Assembly: GCF_003121985.1 (NCBI RefSeq)
Contig: NZ_QEWP01000002.1
Location: forward strand, 411,992-475,991
Direction: 5' to 3'
DNA: 64,000 nt
From: Marinilabilia rubra
Lineage (GTDB): Bacteria > Bacteroidota > Bacteroidia > Bacteroidales > Marinilabiliaceae
Shown: positions 53,601 through 62,624 of the stretch, in pieces
How positions within the stretch are numbered: position 1 is the stretch's first letter
Layout: the number at the start of each line of letters is the position of its first letter
The notes under the pieces: generated by a model
Seen by the model: the letters and a program-made list of their open reading frames with translations, nothing else
Told to the model about the DNA's origin: nothing
Databases searched by the model: none
Position numbers and translations under genes: made by a program

Positions 53601-54034
53601 TTTTTTATACCCAGCGCTGTTACAACAACTTCATCCAAACCAAGAGATTCTTCCGCCATTGTTACATCAATGGTGGATCTTCCCTCAATAGGAATTGTTT
53701 GGGTCACAAACCCAATAAATGAAAAAACCAGACTCCCATTTTCAGGTGCTTCAATGCTGTATTTTCCACTCATGTCAGTAATGGTTCCGGTAGAAGTACC
53801 ATCCACAACAATGTTTGCGCCGGGAATAGCCTCTCCGTTACCATCCATAACGGTACCTGTCACAGTAATGGTTTGCCCCTGCTGATTTAAAAAGGCATCA
53901 CCTTCCTGGTTTACTTCAGCAAATACAGAAGTACTACTGCCTAAAGCAAGGAAACCTGCCAGGGCCATAGCACAAATTCTGTAGCTCCACCTTCCAGTAA
54001 AATTGAAAGGATTGACAATTTTGAATCGTCTCAT
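50636..54034 (-). CDS. SusC/RagA-family TonB-dependent outer-membrane transporter 1 (1132 aa)
   Basis: Signal region with a hydrophobic core AMALAGFLALGSSTSVFA (about 22-39). A CarboxypepD_reg-like domain follows (VTGTVMDGNGEAIPGANIVV near 54). The TonB-box-like LDEVVVTALGIKKEAKALGYS is near 133, followed by a plug with GSEGGNGVILITTKSG and a beta-barrel ending FGFSVKVKL. It imports glycan fragments with SusD-1. The ATG at 54034 sits in ATGAGACG, like SusC-2 (ATGAGGCG). A Bacteroidota promoter lies about 170 bp upstream. Confidence 0.94.
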   Translation of the reverse strand: MRRFKIVNPFNFTGRWSYRICAMALAGFLALGSSTSVFAEVNQEGDAFLNQQGQTITVTGTVMDGNGEAIPGANIVVDGTSTGTITDMSGKYSIEAPENGSLVFSFIGFVTQTIPIEGRSTIDVTMAEESLGLDEVVVTALGIKKEAKALGYSVSKVDEDRIMASGSPSNPLQSLYGSAAGVQVASTASGPAGGMKINIRNAVSFDENSTTRPLIVVDGVPIHDENTGIGYGANSRDNGTGINDINPNDIASFEILKGAKASVLYGSEGGNGVILITTKSGAKSKGLGISASYTTSWDRAAFMPDLQTQYGTGRSPSNTETDAQGFFLDENGQRTLDYSGQAFGPKFDPDVTLNWWDGSQRAWKPQTDNIYDDMFRTGRQTTSNVSVSSGNEDGSVRLSLTNMQLTPTLPAGDYEKNSFSLSAQYNINDYISVKYSGNYYVTSNKNAANASTFDAQGARAAIGAYSADINVDLIKSNLVTPEGYNFYANPNLTNFFSAGRSAIGSFFWDQGQNESLYDRHHNIQSLTLDLTFNDVFSATLMGGLDATSDRDVYKGKLMDPSLIGPNSGSSYFDKSRDIRKTYGQGMINFDTDLSDFNVSGFVGGVIRHNYFEMKGANRVGGMVIPNFFSFSNLPSGEQPVYNYDNGEDILYSLMGSAQAAWKNQVYVEVQGRQDWSSILPSKYNSYFYPGLSATWLIHETLDLPYWVDFAKVRASWADVGRPGPRYFSNVSYGVSASGSGYILVPPKDLPPMNENGEPNLKPERKREFEVGAEAYLFANQRLGVDFSYYKSNTYDQIMGVTAPPGMGVDQILMNAGDVSNNGWELALKTKPIFTNDFQWGLDFTFAGSKTRVERLDGELSALTLWSTNGLNAVAEVGGEYGLIYQQRGWQHFIDPSDPDNPENGKRIVKGDGTMYDYSPESSKMVGKLLPDVTGGVFSSFKYKNVRLIANLDYSFGAFFISEGETYMMASGVLDETLKYRDAEHGGVAYHLEDGQKISGEAPAVGDTYYDGVLLEGVYADGTPNDKVVSAQDYYYNSYFSNGFFPEDRLFKSDYVALRNVAIDYTFPRRIAERVMLKELTLSVFGNNLAYLYKAAPNTIPESSNGTGWGSSSYGTTALPTQRSFGFSVKVKL

Positions 54035-54203
54035 AGACTAGATTTTTAATTAAAAACTAAATGAACGTTAAAACAACATGCTTCTTCAACTCAAAACTCA
54101 AAAACTTACATTAACATTTTTAAATATTACACAAACAAAGACTTGAACACCTTTTAAACTTTTCTTGTATTTCAAAAATGCAATTTTGTGATTTTCAACA
54201 CCA

Positions 54204-54236
54204 CAAATATATATCTTTTTACACTTTTGAAACAAA
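54204..54236 (-). promoter_or_regulatory. Bacteroidota-type promoter of SusC-1
   Basis: On the minus strand TTTG (complement of 54233-54236) and TATATTTG (complement of 54204-54211) are separated by 21 nt, matching the consensus. It implies a 5' leader of roughly 165 nt. Confidence 0.55.
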
Positions 54237-54411
54237 CTTTTTCTCTTTTTTTGCAAAAGTTTTTAACGTTACTTCCATTTTAATCATACATTGAAAACCA
54301 TTTAAACCTAATACACAAAGGCTTCCGTTTGTTTTTTAGTACGTTTTTTTTGCTTTTTTTACATTTGATTCTGTACAGTGCCCAGCTATAAAGTCGGGAA
54401 AGTTTGTAAAG

Positions 54412-54546
54412 AGTCATGTGTCTGGTCAGAAAGTGCCAGTTGGAAGGCTTGCGAAGCCGCCAAAAACGGAGTCCCGATCCTTCGGGATGAGTATTTTGAC
54501 GGCAAGCGCAACGCAGCAAGTGGTACTTTATGGACAGACTCTATAT
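54412..54546. mobile_element. MITE-like palindromic element, copy 2
   Basis: Second copy of the element at 36765-36900. It shares the blocks AGTCATGTG, TCAGAAAG, GGCTTGCGAAGCC, GTCCCGATCCTTCGGGATGAG, GGCAAGCG, GCAGCAAGTGGTACTTT and CAGACTCTAT, with divergence of the spacer bases. It is an imperfect palindrome around CCCGATCCTTCGGGA. Confidence 0.7.
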
Positions 54547-54772
54547 ACAATTAACCCACACTACCAATAACCGGGCGAGGAACCAAATTAAACGGGATTT
54601 CGAAACTTTAAAGAATGATCTCTAATGACTGCTTTTACACCAATAAACTGATAATCTGAGATTGAGAACAAGCCTGTTTCACTGCCTTCGGAGTAGATAT
54701 AGATCCTAAATTAAGAAGAATTGGCCCCTCTAATTAAATCACCTATTTAGATAAACGGAATACATTTATACG

Positions 54773-54877
54773 TTACTTTTCCCCTTTTCAATGTTACATT
54801 TCTATTTTCCGATATTACATTCCTGTTTTTCGGTTTTACATTTATTGCTTTCGGAATTACTTTTCTCTTTCTTCGAG
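54773..54877. repeat. Degenerate tandem array, 21-bp period, 5 units
   Basis: Five units of exactly 21 bp begin at 54773, 54794, 54815, 54836 and 54857. Each opens with TTAC, has a T-rich middle and carries a TTCGG/TCCG-like core near position 15-19. The period and the TTA opening match the 11-unit array at 10422-10652. On the minus strand units end in TGTAA or AGTAA. Confidence 0.7.
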
Positions 54878-55002
54878 GATTATTCGATTGTCAGCATTCA
54901 ACTTTTACAAAAATTTTGGTGGTTTTTATCTCTGGGAACCAGATTGCCGTCCTGTTCGACAAAGAATTAAATGAATACTTCTCAGGTGTAGTTATAAAGA
55001 AA

Positions 55003-55030
55003 GAAGGCTGCCTCAATCGAGACAGCCTTC
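55003..55030 (-). terminator. Terminator of the SusD-2 gene
   Basis: GAAGGCTG...CTC pairs with GAG...CAGCCTTC (55003-55030) with one mismatch and a 4-nt loop. It is 50 bp beyond the SusD-2 stop. The minus-strand tail is T-rich (TTCTTT). Confidence 0.65.
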
Positions 55031-55079
55031 ATATTCAGTATGAGTGCAAAAACACTCAATAAATTGTAGTTTTACACTA

Positions 55080-56993
55080 CTACTCTTTCTTAGCCCACCA
55101 AAGTGGGGTTAATACAGCATCTTCTCCATTCAGGAAAGAAACAGCCTGCTCGTAGCCCTGAGGATTACTGTTTCTCAAGCTTGAGGGATACTTTAACCTT
55201 TGTGGGAAAAATTCCACTTTACTCTCCATGTAATTCGAAGCACTAAGTGCGGGAAGCTCAGTAATAGGGCGGTCAACAGCCGGATTTTCAAAGAATGGCA
55301 ACCCCAATCGACGATGGTCATTCCATGCCTCAAGAGGCAACCATGGCAATTGAGCCAAGTACTTCTGAGTGATAATCTTGGTAAGACGATCATTGCTTAC
55401 TTCACCATTTTCATAAAGATGGTTTTTAGGATAAGTAAACTCATAAGTTCCTGTTTCACCGGTATAACCATTTTCATAACTCATAGTGACCGGTCCTGAA
55501 GGCTCAACCGTGTGGTCCCATCTAACAGAGGTTCCGACCCTGTTGTAGTTATCAGAAGCCAGGTAGTCACCAAGGTACTCACTTACTTCCCAATATTCAA
55601 AATTGGCAGCAATACCCTCTTCGTAAGCGGTTTGAGCATCCATAGGTGTATTCCATCCTCTGACTGCAGCTTCAGCAATCAGGAAGTAAGTTTCCCAGGG
55701 CGCAAAGAAAATGCGCTCTGATGTACTGCCGCGGAAACGCTGACTCAATCTTGGGTTGGTTCCCAAATAGAAAGAGACATTGTTTTTCGCAGATTTCTCA
55801 CCCCAGTCGCCCAGAGGAGCGGCATTCCATGTGTTGGCTGCATCAATTTCTACGACCTCATTTCCATCAGCATCTACCAGATTGCGCACGGTATTGCGTG
55901 CATCGTCGGTCCATGAAGGATAGAAACTGAAATCGGGATTATCAAAATCTCCCGGAACAGTAAAGGCTTTATAAGCCCTGGGATCCATGTTTTTGTGTAA
56001 TCCGTCAAACCAAAAACCTGCTGAAGGATCATTGGTCATGGTAGTCATATGCTTTTCATATTTAACACCCATCCAGTTTTCAGGCTTAACAGCACTATGC
56101 ATATCCCCCGGCAATTGAGCCTCAGAAGAAACGCCACCCAGACCAATATACAAGTTGTTAAGTGTAGCTGAAAGTGGCTGGGTATTCCATTCGCGGCTCA
56201 TAACACCTGTTAAATCATCCCATCCCGGTTTTTCGGCAACTTTAAAAGTTTCATCTGAAGAGAGAATAATATTGCCTGAGGCAGCATCTTCAAACTCTTC
56301 CTGAGCTTTAGCCGGATCAACCTCGGACAAACGCATCGCCAATCTCATTCGCATTGAATTGGCATACTTCTTCCATTTCATCAAATCAAAACCATAAGCT
56401 TTGTCATAGTCTGCAAGATCTGAAGGAATTTCAATTTCTGTATCAATCGCCTCATTGGCAGATTTCAATTCTGAAAGCAAGAAATAATAAACCGACTTAA
56501 CATCCTCGAAGCCCGGGTTTTCACCCTCAAAACCATCCAATGGCATAGGTCCGAAGTTATCGGTAAATTCACTCATCAGATAAACCCTCCAGATGCGGGC
56601 CACTTGCTTGATATTCTCAGTATAAGTAGAATTGGTACCATTCTCAATTTTCTCATCAGCCACCTTAATGGTCAGGTTGGCAGACTTGAGCCACTGGGTA
56701 AGTGAGCTGTAGTAATCACTACTCCACCCGTCGCTGTATGAGCCAAGAGACAGAACGCCATTGAGGCGGTGTTGTCTGGCTGCGGTTTTCCAGTATAAAA
56801 TAAATGCACGTTCAGCAATGTGGGGATTCTGTTGAGCCCCGGTCATTGATGCATTAAAAAAGTATTCCTCCTGAACCTGATCCGCACTGGCAGCTTTTGG
56901 GTCGATATTAAGCTCCTCAAAGTCGGAACAAGAAGCAAAAAACACGCTGCTTAAGAGGAGCAATCCGGTTTTTATATTCTTAATTGTCTTCAT
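55080..56993 (-). CDS. SusD/RagB-family glycan-binding lipoprotein 2 (637 aa)
   Basis: Start at 56993 gives a lipoprotein signal MKTIKNIKTGLLLLSSVFFASC (Cys22), split by FFASC; a longer frame from 57053 adds 20 residues without that signal. The mature part has the SusD-like_2 pattern: LNIDPKAAS after the signal, a KWKKYANSMRMRLAMRLSE segment near 230 and a final NDHRRLGLPFFENP. It lies 108 bp after SusC-2. Surface-exposed partner for glycan capture. Confidence 0.91.
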   Translation of the reverse strand: MKTIKNIKTGLLLLSSVFFASCSDFEELNIDPKAASADQVQEEYFFNASMTGAQQNPHIAERAFILYWKTAARQHRLNGVLSLGSYSDGWSSDYYSSLTQWLKSANLTIKVADEKIENGTNSTYTENIKQVARIWRVYLMSEFTDNFGPMPLDGFEGENPGFEDVKSVYYFLLSELKSANEAIDTEIEIPSDLADYDKAYGFDLMKWKKYANSMRMRLAMRLSEVDPAKAQEEFEDAASGNIILSSDETFKVAEKPGWDDLTGVMSREWNTQPLSATLNNLYIGLGGVSSEAQLPGDMHSAVKPENWMGVKYEKHMTTMTNDPSAGFWFDGLHKNMDPRAYKAFTVPGDFDNPDFSFYPSWTDDARNTVRNLVDADGNEVVEIDAANTWNAAPLGDWGEKSAKNNVSFYLGTNPRLSQRFRGSTSERIFFAPWETYFLIAEAAVRGWNTPMDAQTAYEEGIAANFEYWEVSEYLGDYLASDNYNRVGTSVRWDHTVEPSGPVTMSYENGYTGETGTYEFTYPKNHLYENGEVSNDRLTKIITQKYLAQLPWLPLEAWNDHRRLGLPFFENPAVDRPITELPALSASNYMESKVEFFPQRLKYPSSLRNSNPQGYEQAVSFLNGEDAVLTPLWWAKKE

Positions 56994-57101
56994 CCGTATA
57001 TAATTTGTATTAAAAGGTGTAATGGAAATTCTCATGACTTTTTCTTTCTGCAATCAATATCATCGATTCAAGCATCATGATCCACAAAGATCCATTATCA
57101 A

Positions 57102-60100
57102 TTAAAATCCTAAAGTAAGGTTAAACAAGTAAGTTCTGGATGTTGGAGGGGCAGCGTTCTCAAATCCAACTGCGTTAGAACCTGTAGCAAATACAGACTC
57201 AGGATCCACACCATTAAGGTTACTGTGAATTAACCAAACATTGTTAAGGGTCATACCAATTTTTGCTCTTTGCAGTGGCGATCCCTTAATCCAACGCTGA
57301 GGCAGCTTATAGCTGAGGTTGATGTTACGCAAACGGATATTGGTCGCATCGTAAACGTTAGCTTCCACAATACCAACGTTTCCGTTTCCTGCAACAGCAG
57401 TCCAGTATTGTTGAGTAGTTACCGACTGGTCATTAACTACATATGATCCGCTTGATTCGTATACACCATCTACAACCATATCCTCACGCTCTCCTCCGGG
57501 GGCAGTAACAGCCGCAGTTCCGGCCAGCTGCATACCCTGATTGGTACCTGAGAAGATTTCTCCGCCAAAACGCCCGTCTACCTGGAAGCTAAGATTCAGC
57601 CCCTTGTAAGAAAAAGAGTTAATCACACCCAACATAGCATCAGGCTGCTGATTACCCAGTTTTTTCAACTCAGGATCAGCCTGGGGCAGACCGTTTCCAT
57701 CCAGTAACAACTCACCATAGTGCTCGCTGTTCTCGTCGGTAACTCTCAGGAAGGTAGTACCATATATTTCGCCATACATAGCACCGGCCTCGGCCATTAC
57801 CTTCACATTATCAAAACCGCCCAATTCATAAGTTTGCACATCTTCGGCAAGCTCCTCTACAGTGTTTTCATTCTTAGAGTAGTTGATCTGCATATTCCAG
57901 TTGAATCCACCTGGCTGTTTAATCAGATGCGCGTTGGCCATCAGCTCAATACCTTTATTCTGGATATCACCGGCATTGATCTTTTTATACCTGTACCCAC
58001 TCTGCGGGTCCATAGGAAGATTGATCAACTGACGGGTAGCATTGGACTTGTACCAGGAGAAATCAAGCGCCAAACGGTTGCTAAACAATCTCAACTCTGC
58101 ACCAAACTCCAATGACTTAATAAGCTCACTTCTTACATTAGGATTGAATAAAATATCGTCAACACCGGCAGTGGTGTTTCCAAGAGGATCCTTACCAATC
58201 CAGTATGTATTGTAAAGCTGATAAGGCGACAAATCGTTACCAACTTCTGCATAAGAGGCACGAATCTTACCAAATGTCAGCCATGCAGGCAAAGTACCGC
58301 CCATTTTATCCACCATATCTGTAGCTATCAAAGAAGTCGTTACAGAAGGATAAAAGAACGATCTGTTTTCTTCACTCAATGTAGATGACCAGTCGTTACG
58401 GAAAGTCCCTTCAACAAAAAGGTAACTATCGTAGTTGACCTGAACATTTCCGTAAAGAGAATTGATTTTCTTCTCCACAAAGGATTCCGAAATGGTAGGA
58501 TTATCCACACCATTGTTCAGAGCAAAAAGGTTGGGAACTTCCAACTCTCCTGAATTACTTTTAAGTCCTGAATTTTTGCGGGCCATAAGATTACCACCCA
58601 ACATGGCACTTCCGCCTACTTTTCCGAAAAGATTATCTCTGGAAGCATTGATCAATGCACTGAAATTGTTTTCATGGAAAACTTGTTTTCCAAGACTGTA
58701 GCGCCCGGTTGGCGTCAGCGGACTGCCTCCGTAAACCTTAGATTCAGTATTTGTGGTGTAGCGATCGGAACCACCTTTAACCTCAGCATTCAACCAGTCA
58801 TTGAATTCATACTTCAATGAACTGTGCAGAATAAAGCGGTCTCTGGAATCTTCATTGAGATTATAGTTTGCTCCCCAGTAAGGGTTTACTTGAGAACTGC
58901 TTCCATACCAAATCATATTGCCGTTTTCATCCACCGAAGGATCAAATTTTCTGATATCCAGAGAAACAGGCAACAAATACATGGTGTAATAGGCATTGGA
59001 AGCATTTACCCCCAACAATGGCCTGTTTTGAGCATTGGTGTTGATATATTGCACTTTGGTATCCATCGACCACTTCTCATTGGGACCAAATACATTTGAA
59101 ACCCTTGCAGTAAGGTTTGTGCGCTTAAGGTCTGATCCGGGGATCATACTCTGGTCATCTTTGTGAGTAAAGGAAGTATAAACAGAGGTGTTATCATACT
59201 TCTGCTGGAAGGATACACTATAATCCTGCGATATACCAGTATCGAAGTAATTACCAACATTGTCGTAAGCCTGAAGGGGTCTGGTTTGACCATCCCACAT
59301 TTCCAGCTCCTGTCCTTCAATCTTGGGTCCCCAGCTGGAAGTAGACTGGTTGTCAAAAGTTTTTTCAGTTCCCTGACCAAAGGTCTTTTGCATATCAGGA
59401 TTGGTAAAAATACTTTCGATGCCCAAAGAAGCAGATACAGTAATACCAACACCTTTTTGCTCTTTCCCGGATTTTGTGGTAATCAGAATAACACCGTTAC
59501 CAGCTCGTGATCCATACAATGCTGCCGCAGAAGCACCTTTCAGAACAGACATGCTTTCAATGTCTTCGGGGTTGATATCGCCCAATCCGTTACCCATATC
59601 CAATGATGGGTTCCAGTAGTCATTGTTTTCGGCACCGGTAAAGTTATCCACAGGAATACCATCCACAACAATTAAAGGCTGGTTATCGCCGGTAAGAGAA
59701 CTGTTACCTCTCAATACAATTTTTGAAGAAGCAGCAGGTCCTGCACTTGATTTAATTACCTGAAGACCGGAAACTTTACCACTTAAAGAGTTGGCCACAT
59801 TCGCTTCACGTGATTCCAATACTTCATCACCACCAATTTCCTGCATTGAATAGCCCAATGCTTTTCTTTCTCTTTTAATGCCCAAAGCAGTTACCACTAC
59901 CTCGTCCAACCCAACAGCCTCTTCTTCAAGAGTAACATTTATGGTTGAACGTCCTTCAACAGGCACACTTTGAGATGTAAAACCAATGAAAGAAAAAACC
60001 AATGTTCCATCTGATGGCGCATCCAGAGTATATTCACCATCCATATTGGTGATGGTTCCCTGAGTTGTACCTCCTACCACAATATTTACTCCGGGAATGG

Positions 60101-60308
60101 GTTCGCCACCGGGATCCTGAACTGTTCCCTGAACTGTAACAGATTTTCCCTGCTGCATATCCATGGCAGTAAGAGAATTTTCATTACCTGTTTCAGCAAA
60201 AACAGACGAAACATTACCAAAGGCCATAAAACCAGCCAACGTCAATGCACAAATTTTGCTGCTCCATGTTCTTTTTACGAACAAAAAACAACTTTCTAAT
60301 CGCCTCAT
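57102..60308 (-). CDS. SusC/RagA-family TonB-dependent outer-membrane transporter 2 (1068 aa)
   Basis: Same domain plan as SusC-1: signal core ALTLAGFMAFGNVSSVFA, CarboxypepD_reg-like domain (VQGTVQDPGGEPIPGVNIVV), LDEVVVTALGIKRERKALGYS, a plug with GSRAGNGVILITTKSG and a barrel ending YLFNLTLGF. The start is taken at ATG 60308, by analogy with SusC-1; a TTG two codons upstream (60314) is also open. It is the first gene of the SusC/D-2 unit, with its own promoter 135 bp upstream. Confidence 0.93.
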   Translation of the reverse strand: MRRLESCFLFVKRTWSSKICALTLAGFMAFGNVSSVFAETGNENSLTAMDMQQGKSVTVQGTVQDPGGEPIPGVNIVVGGTTQGTITNMDGEYTLDAPSDGTLVFSFIGFTSQSVPVEGRSTINVTLEEEAVGLDEVVVTALGIKRERKALGYSMQEIGGDEVLESREANVANSLSGKVSGLQVIKSSAGPAASSKIVLRGNSSLTGDNQPLIVVDGIPVDNFTGAENNDYWNPSLDMGNGLGDINPEDIESMSVLKGASAAALYGSRAGNGVILITTKSGKEQKGVGITVSASLGIESIFTNPDMQKTFGQGTEKTFDNQSTSSWGPKIEGQELEMWDGQTRPLQAYDNVGNYFDTGISQDYSVSFQQKYDNTSVYTSFTHKDDQSMIPGSDLKRTNLTARVSNVFGPNEKWSMDTKVQYINTNAQNRPLLGVNASNAYYTMYLLPVSLDIRKFDPSVDENGNMIWYGSSSQVNPYWGANYNLNEDSRDRFILHSSLKYEFNDWLNAEVKGGSDRYTTNTESKVYGGSPLTPTGRYSLGKQVFHENNFSALINASRDNLFGKVGGSAMLGGNLMARKNSGLKSNSGELEVPNLFALNNGVDNPTISESFVEKKINSLYGNVQVNYDSYLFVEGTFRNDWSSTLSEENRSFFYPSVTTSLIATDMVDKMGGTLPAWLTFGKIRASYAEVGNDLSPYQLYNTYWIGKDPLGNTTAGVDDILFNPNVRSELIKSLEFGAELRLFSNRLALDFSWYKSNATRQLINLPMDPQSGYRYKKINAGDIQNKGIELMANAHLIKQPGGFNWNMQINYSKNENTVEELAEDVQTYELGGFDNVKVMAEAGAMYGEIYGTTFLRVTDENSEHYGELLLDGNGLPQADPELKKLGNQQPDAMLGVINSFSYKGLNLSFQVDGRFGGEIFSGTNQGMQLAGTAAVTAPGGEREDMVVDGVYESSGSYVVNDQSVTTQQYWTAVAGNGNVGIVEANVYDATNIRLRNINLSYKLPQRWIKGSPLQRAKIGMTLNNVWLIHSNLNGVDPESVFATGSNAVGFENAAPPTSRTYLFNLTLGF

Positions 60309-60828
60309 AGACAAGATTTTAAAAATTTAATTAATAATAAAAACACTTACTGTGAATTTTAGTTAAAAAAAATTATTGATTCTAACTTTTCACAAAACCA
60401 AAATCAATCATTCTTTTTTGCATTTTTTTTGTTTTGGATGGACAAATGTATGTTTTTTTGCTTTTTCAAGCAACCTTTTACTATTTTTTTGCCTAAGTTT
60501 TATTTCTTAGCATTGTTTTGAACCTAAAAAAGCCATTCAAACAATCTCAAAATCAAATAACTACAAAAGGTGACATTAAAGCATCAGGAATAACGTGCGG
60601 TATTGGGATAGCAATAAGAATGAATAACAGGAAGAACAATCAAAAATGTTTTGCAAATGGAACCCGCACCGAAACAAAACAAAATCCATGAAAATCAAAC
60701 AAATAAAAATACACAGTCCGGTTTTTAACCACAATAAGGGAAAACGTAAAATCATTTCACAAATGTTAATTTCAAAGATTAGAGCATTTGAGGAAACAGA
60801 TTAGGCGTTACTTTTAGTTAAAACATAG
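60309..60828. other. Intergenic region upstream of SusC-2
   Basis: AT-rich, with no gene. It holds the SusC-2 promoter at 60443-60473. About 350 bp beyond that, to the terminator at 60829, hold nothing recognisable except poly-A/T tracts. Confidence 0.5.
60443..60473 (-). promoter_or_regulatory. Bacteroidota-type promoter of SusC-2
   Basis: On the minus strand TTG (complement of 60471-60473), 20 nt, then TACATTTG (complement of 60443-60450). The implied leader is about 130 nt. The arrangement closely matches that of SusC-1. Confidence 0.55.
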
Positions 60829-60881
60829 AAAAAAAAGCCACCGGGCGGGATTAAACTGACCATGATTTCCCACCCGGCGAC
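60829..60881 (-). terminator. Rho-independent terminator of the fucosidase gene
   Basis: A 14-bp GC-rich stem (60837-60850 with 60868-60881, G-U pairs allowed) is followed on the minus strand by eight T residues. It is 30 bp beyond the GH29 stop. Confidence 0.88.
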
Positions 60882-60911
60882 TTTAAGAAAAGAAAATACT
60901 TTTAGAAACTG

Positions 60912-62621
60912 TTAATTACTCTCTATCACATGCCCCTCCTCGGAATATAAAGAAACCGGGCCATCCAATAATACAGCAATGACAGTCCCCCGCGGATCAA
61001 GTACTGAATCCGGCACATCAATATAAGCAATTCCGGGAACGCTGCTCCAGTAAAGTTTGCCCACAATTTGATGGAACAATTTGGTGGCATTCCCCACTAC
61101 CCAGATTCTGTTGATTTTATTTTTAAGGCCTTTTAATACCAAAGGACCATTGGGTTTTCCATCTACTATCAAATACAAGATCTGTTTATCCTTTGATAAT
61201 AAAGATGGTCCGGAATAGTGAAGCCTTGAAATTCCTTCCTGTGTTTCTCCCATCAATGGAAGGTGCTTATCTCTCCAACGGACATCTTCTTCAAGGTAAT
61301 CTACGAAATCATCAGTCAGGGATTTTTCAACCTTCCGAAGAGAAATTTCATCTTCAAAATCCACCGCAACTACTGTTATATCTGAATCCAAACCTTCTTC
61401 GGGAATATCTATTCTGACAGCTCCGCTCTGTTTCTCACGGTAGTATTCAGGAGCTACATTGCTGCCCACAATTCTTACATCACCTATTTCAGAAGCGACT
61501 CCTTTTAAACGAAGCGGAATCCCTGGCTTTCTGTCAACATAAAGAAAGAGCGTTTTGCCATCTTTACTCACTGCCGAGGGACCAAAAAAATGGCCTTCGG
61601 GTAACCCCTTCCGGGTGCCATAGATAGCTTCCTCATGTTTCTTTGTCCAACGGGAAAAAGCTTCCAGAATTTTAACCTGCGGTTCAGGAATTGTGCCATT
61701 CTGCATAGGCCCGATATCCAGCAAAAGGTTTCCGCCCTTATTGATGCAATCCACAAAAGTCCAAAGCAACTGGTAAGGGGTCTTATAATTGTGGTCGTTG
61801 TGCTGATAGCCCCAGCTGTTGTTCATGGTCAGGCAAAGTTCCCAGTAGGGACTTTGGGGAGTTGCAACCGGTACCCCCTGCTCAGGAGTCATATAATCTC
61901 CGTAGCCGCGAAGACGGCTGTTAATGATAAGTCCGTCGTTGTATGAAAATAGTTTTTCCCTTAATTGTTTGGCTTTCCATTCTTCCGCATTGTGCTCCCA
62001 GTCGCCATCAAACCAATAAAGATCAGGATTAAACCTTGAAGACAACTCCTCCATTTGAGCGAAATAAAAATCGGTAAAACTCCTCCATCGCACCGGATTA
62101 TCTTTATATCTGACACTATCGCGTGTAAAAGCCGGATAATCGGGATAAGACCAGTCAATCAAAGAATAATACAGTCCAACCTTCATGTCATTTTTTCTTA
62201 AAGCTTTTACAAAAGGATCCACAATGTCCCGGCCGGCAGGGGTATCGTCCACCACATTGTAATGTTGGGTATCTGAATTCCACAGCGCTACCCCATCATG
62301 GTGCTTTGTTGTTAAAACGGCATATTTGGCTCCGGCATCCTTAAACATGTTAATCCAGCGGTTGGCATCATATTTCGAAGCGGAAAAGCCATCCAACTGA
62401 TCCATATAGTCTTCATGCGAAATATACCCGTTAAAAAAAGACCAGGATTCATCAATCCCATTTACAGAATAAATGCCATAATGGACAAATATCCCGAGCT
62501 TGGCATCTTTGAACCATTCCATCCGCTCTGCTTTTTCCTGTTCGGTTCCTTTGTCCTTTGCAAAACCTGTAAAGGGTAACAGCAAGGAAAGCAGCATTAA
62601 AAGATTAATTTTTTTAGTCAT
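60912..62621 (-). CDS. Alpha-L-fucosidase, GH29 family (569 aa)
   Basis: Exported glycoside hydrolase that removes terminal alpha-L-fucose. Signal peptide at about 1-21 (MTKKINLLMLLSLLLPFTGFA). The catalytic domain starts with the GH29 signature MEWFKDAKLGIFVHYG (about 34-49), has LTTKHHDGV near 104 and LYWFDGDWEH with the probable nucleophile Asp205. A C-terminal beta region (about 350-569) is longer than the minimal family. The gene is only 3 bp after the CBM9-like gene, so they form one operon, ended by the terminator at 60829. Confidence 0.93.
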   Translation of the reverse strand: MTKKINLLMLLSLLLPFTGFAKDKGTEQEKAERMEWFKDAKLGIFVHYGIYSVNGIDESWSFFNGYISHEDYMDQLDGFSASKYDANRWINMFKDAGAKYAVLTTKHHDGVALWNSDTQHYNVVDDTPAGRDIVDPFVKALRKNDMKVGLYYSLIDWSYPDYPAFTRDSVRYKDNPVRWRSFTDFYFAQMEELSSRFNPDLYWFDGDWEHNAEEWKAKQLREKLFSYNDGLIINSRLRGYGDYMTPEQGVPVATPQSPYWELCLTMNNSWGYQHNDHNYKTPYQLLWTFVDCINKGGNLLLDIGPMQNGTIPEPQVKILEAFSRWTKKHEEAIYGTRKGLPEGHFFGPSAVSKDGKTLFLYVDRKPGIPLRLKGVASEIGDVRIVGSNVAPEYYREKQSGAVRIDIPEEGLDSDITVVAVDFEDEISLRKVEKSLTDDFVDYLEEDVRWRDKHLPLMGETQEGISRLHYSGPSLLSKDKQILYLIVDGKPNGPLVLKGLKNKINRIWVVGNATKLFHQIVGKLYWSSVPGIAYIDVPDSVLDPRGTVIAVLLDGPVSLYSEEGHVIESN

Positions 62622-62624
62622 ATT

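Larger units (their letters stand above)
54035..55079. other. 1-kb intergenic region between the two SusC/D pairs
   Basis: No gene is visible; a 79-codon frame at 54280-54519 covers the element and AT-rich DNA and has no supporting feature. It contains the SusC-1 promoter (54204-54236), MITE-like copy 2 (54412-54546), the second 21-bp array (54773-54877) and the SusD-2 terminator (55003-55030). Confidence 0.6.

Noticed and set aside
54280..54519. A 79-codon minus-strand frame between the SusC/D pairs
   Set aside because: It covers a MITE-like element and AT-rich DNA; no ribosome binding site or domain.
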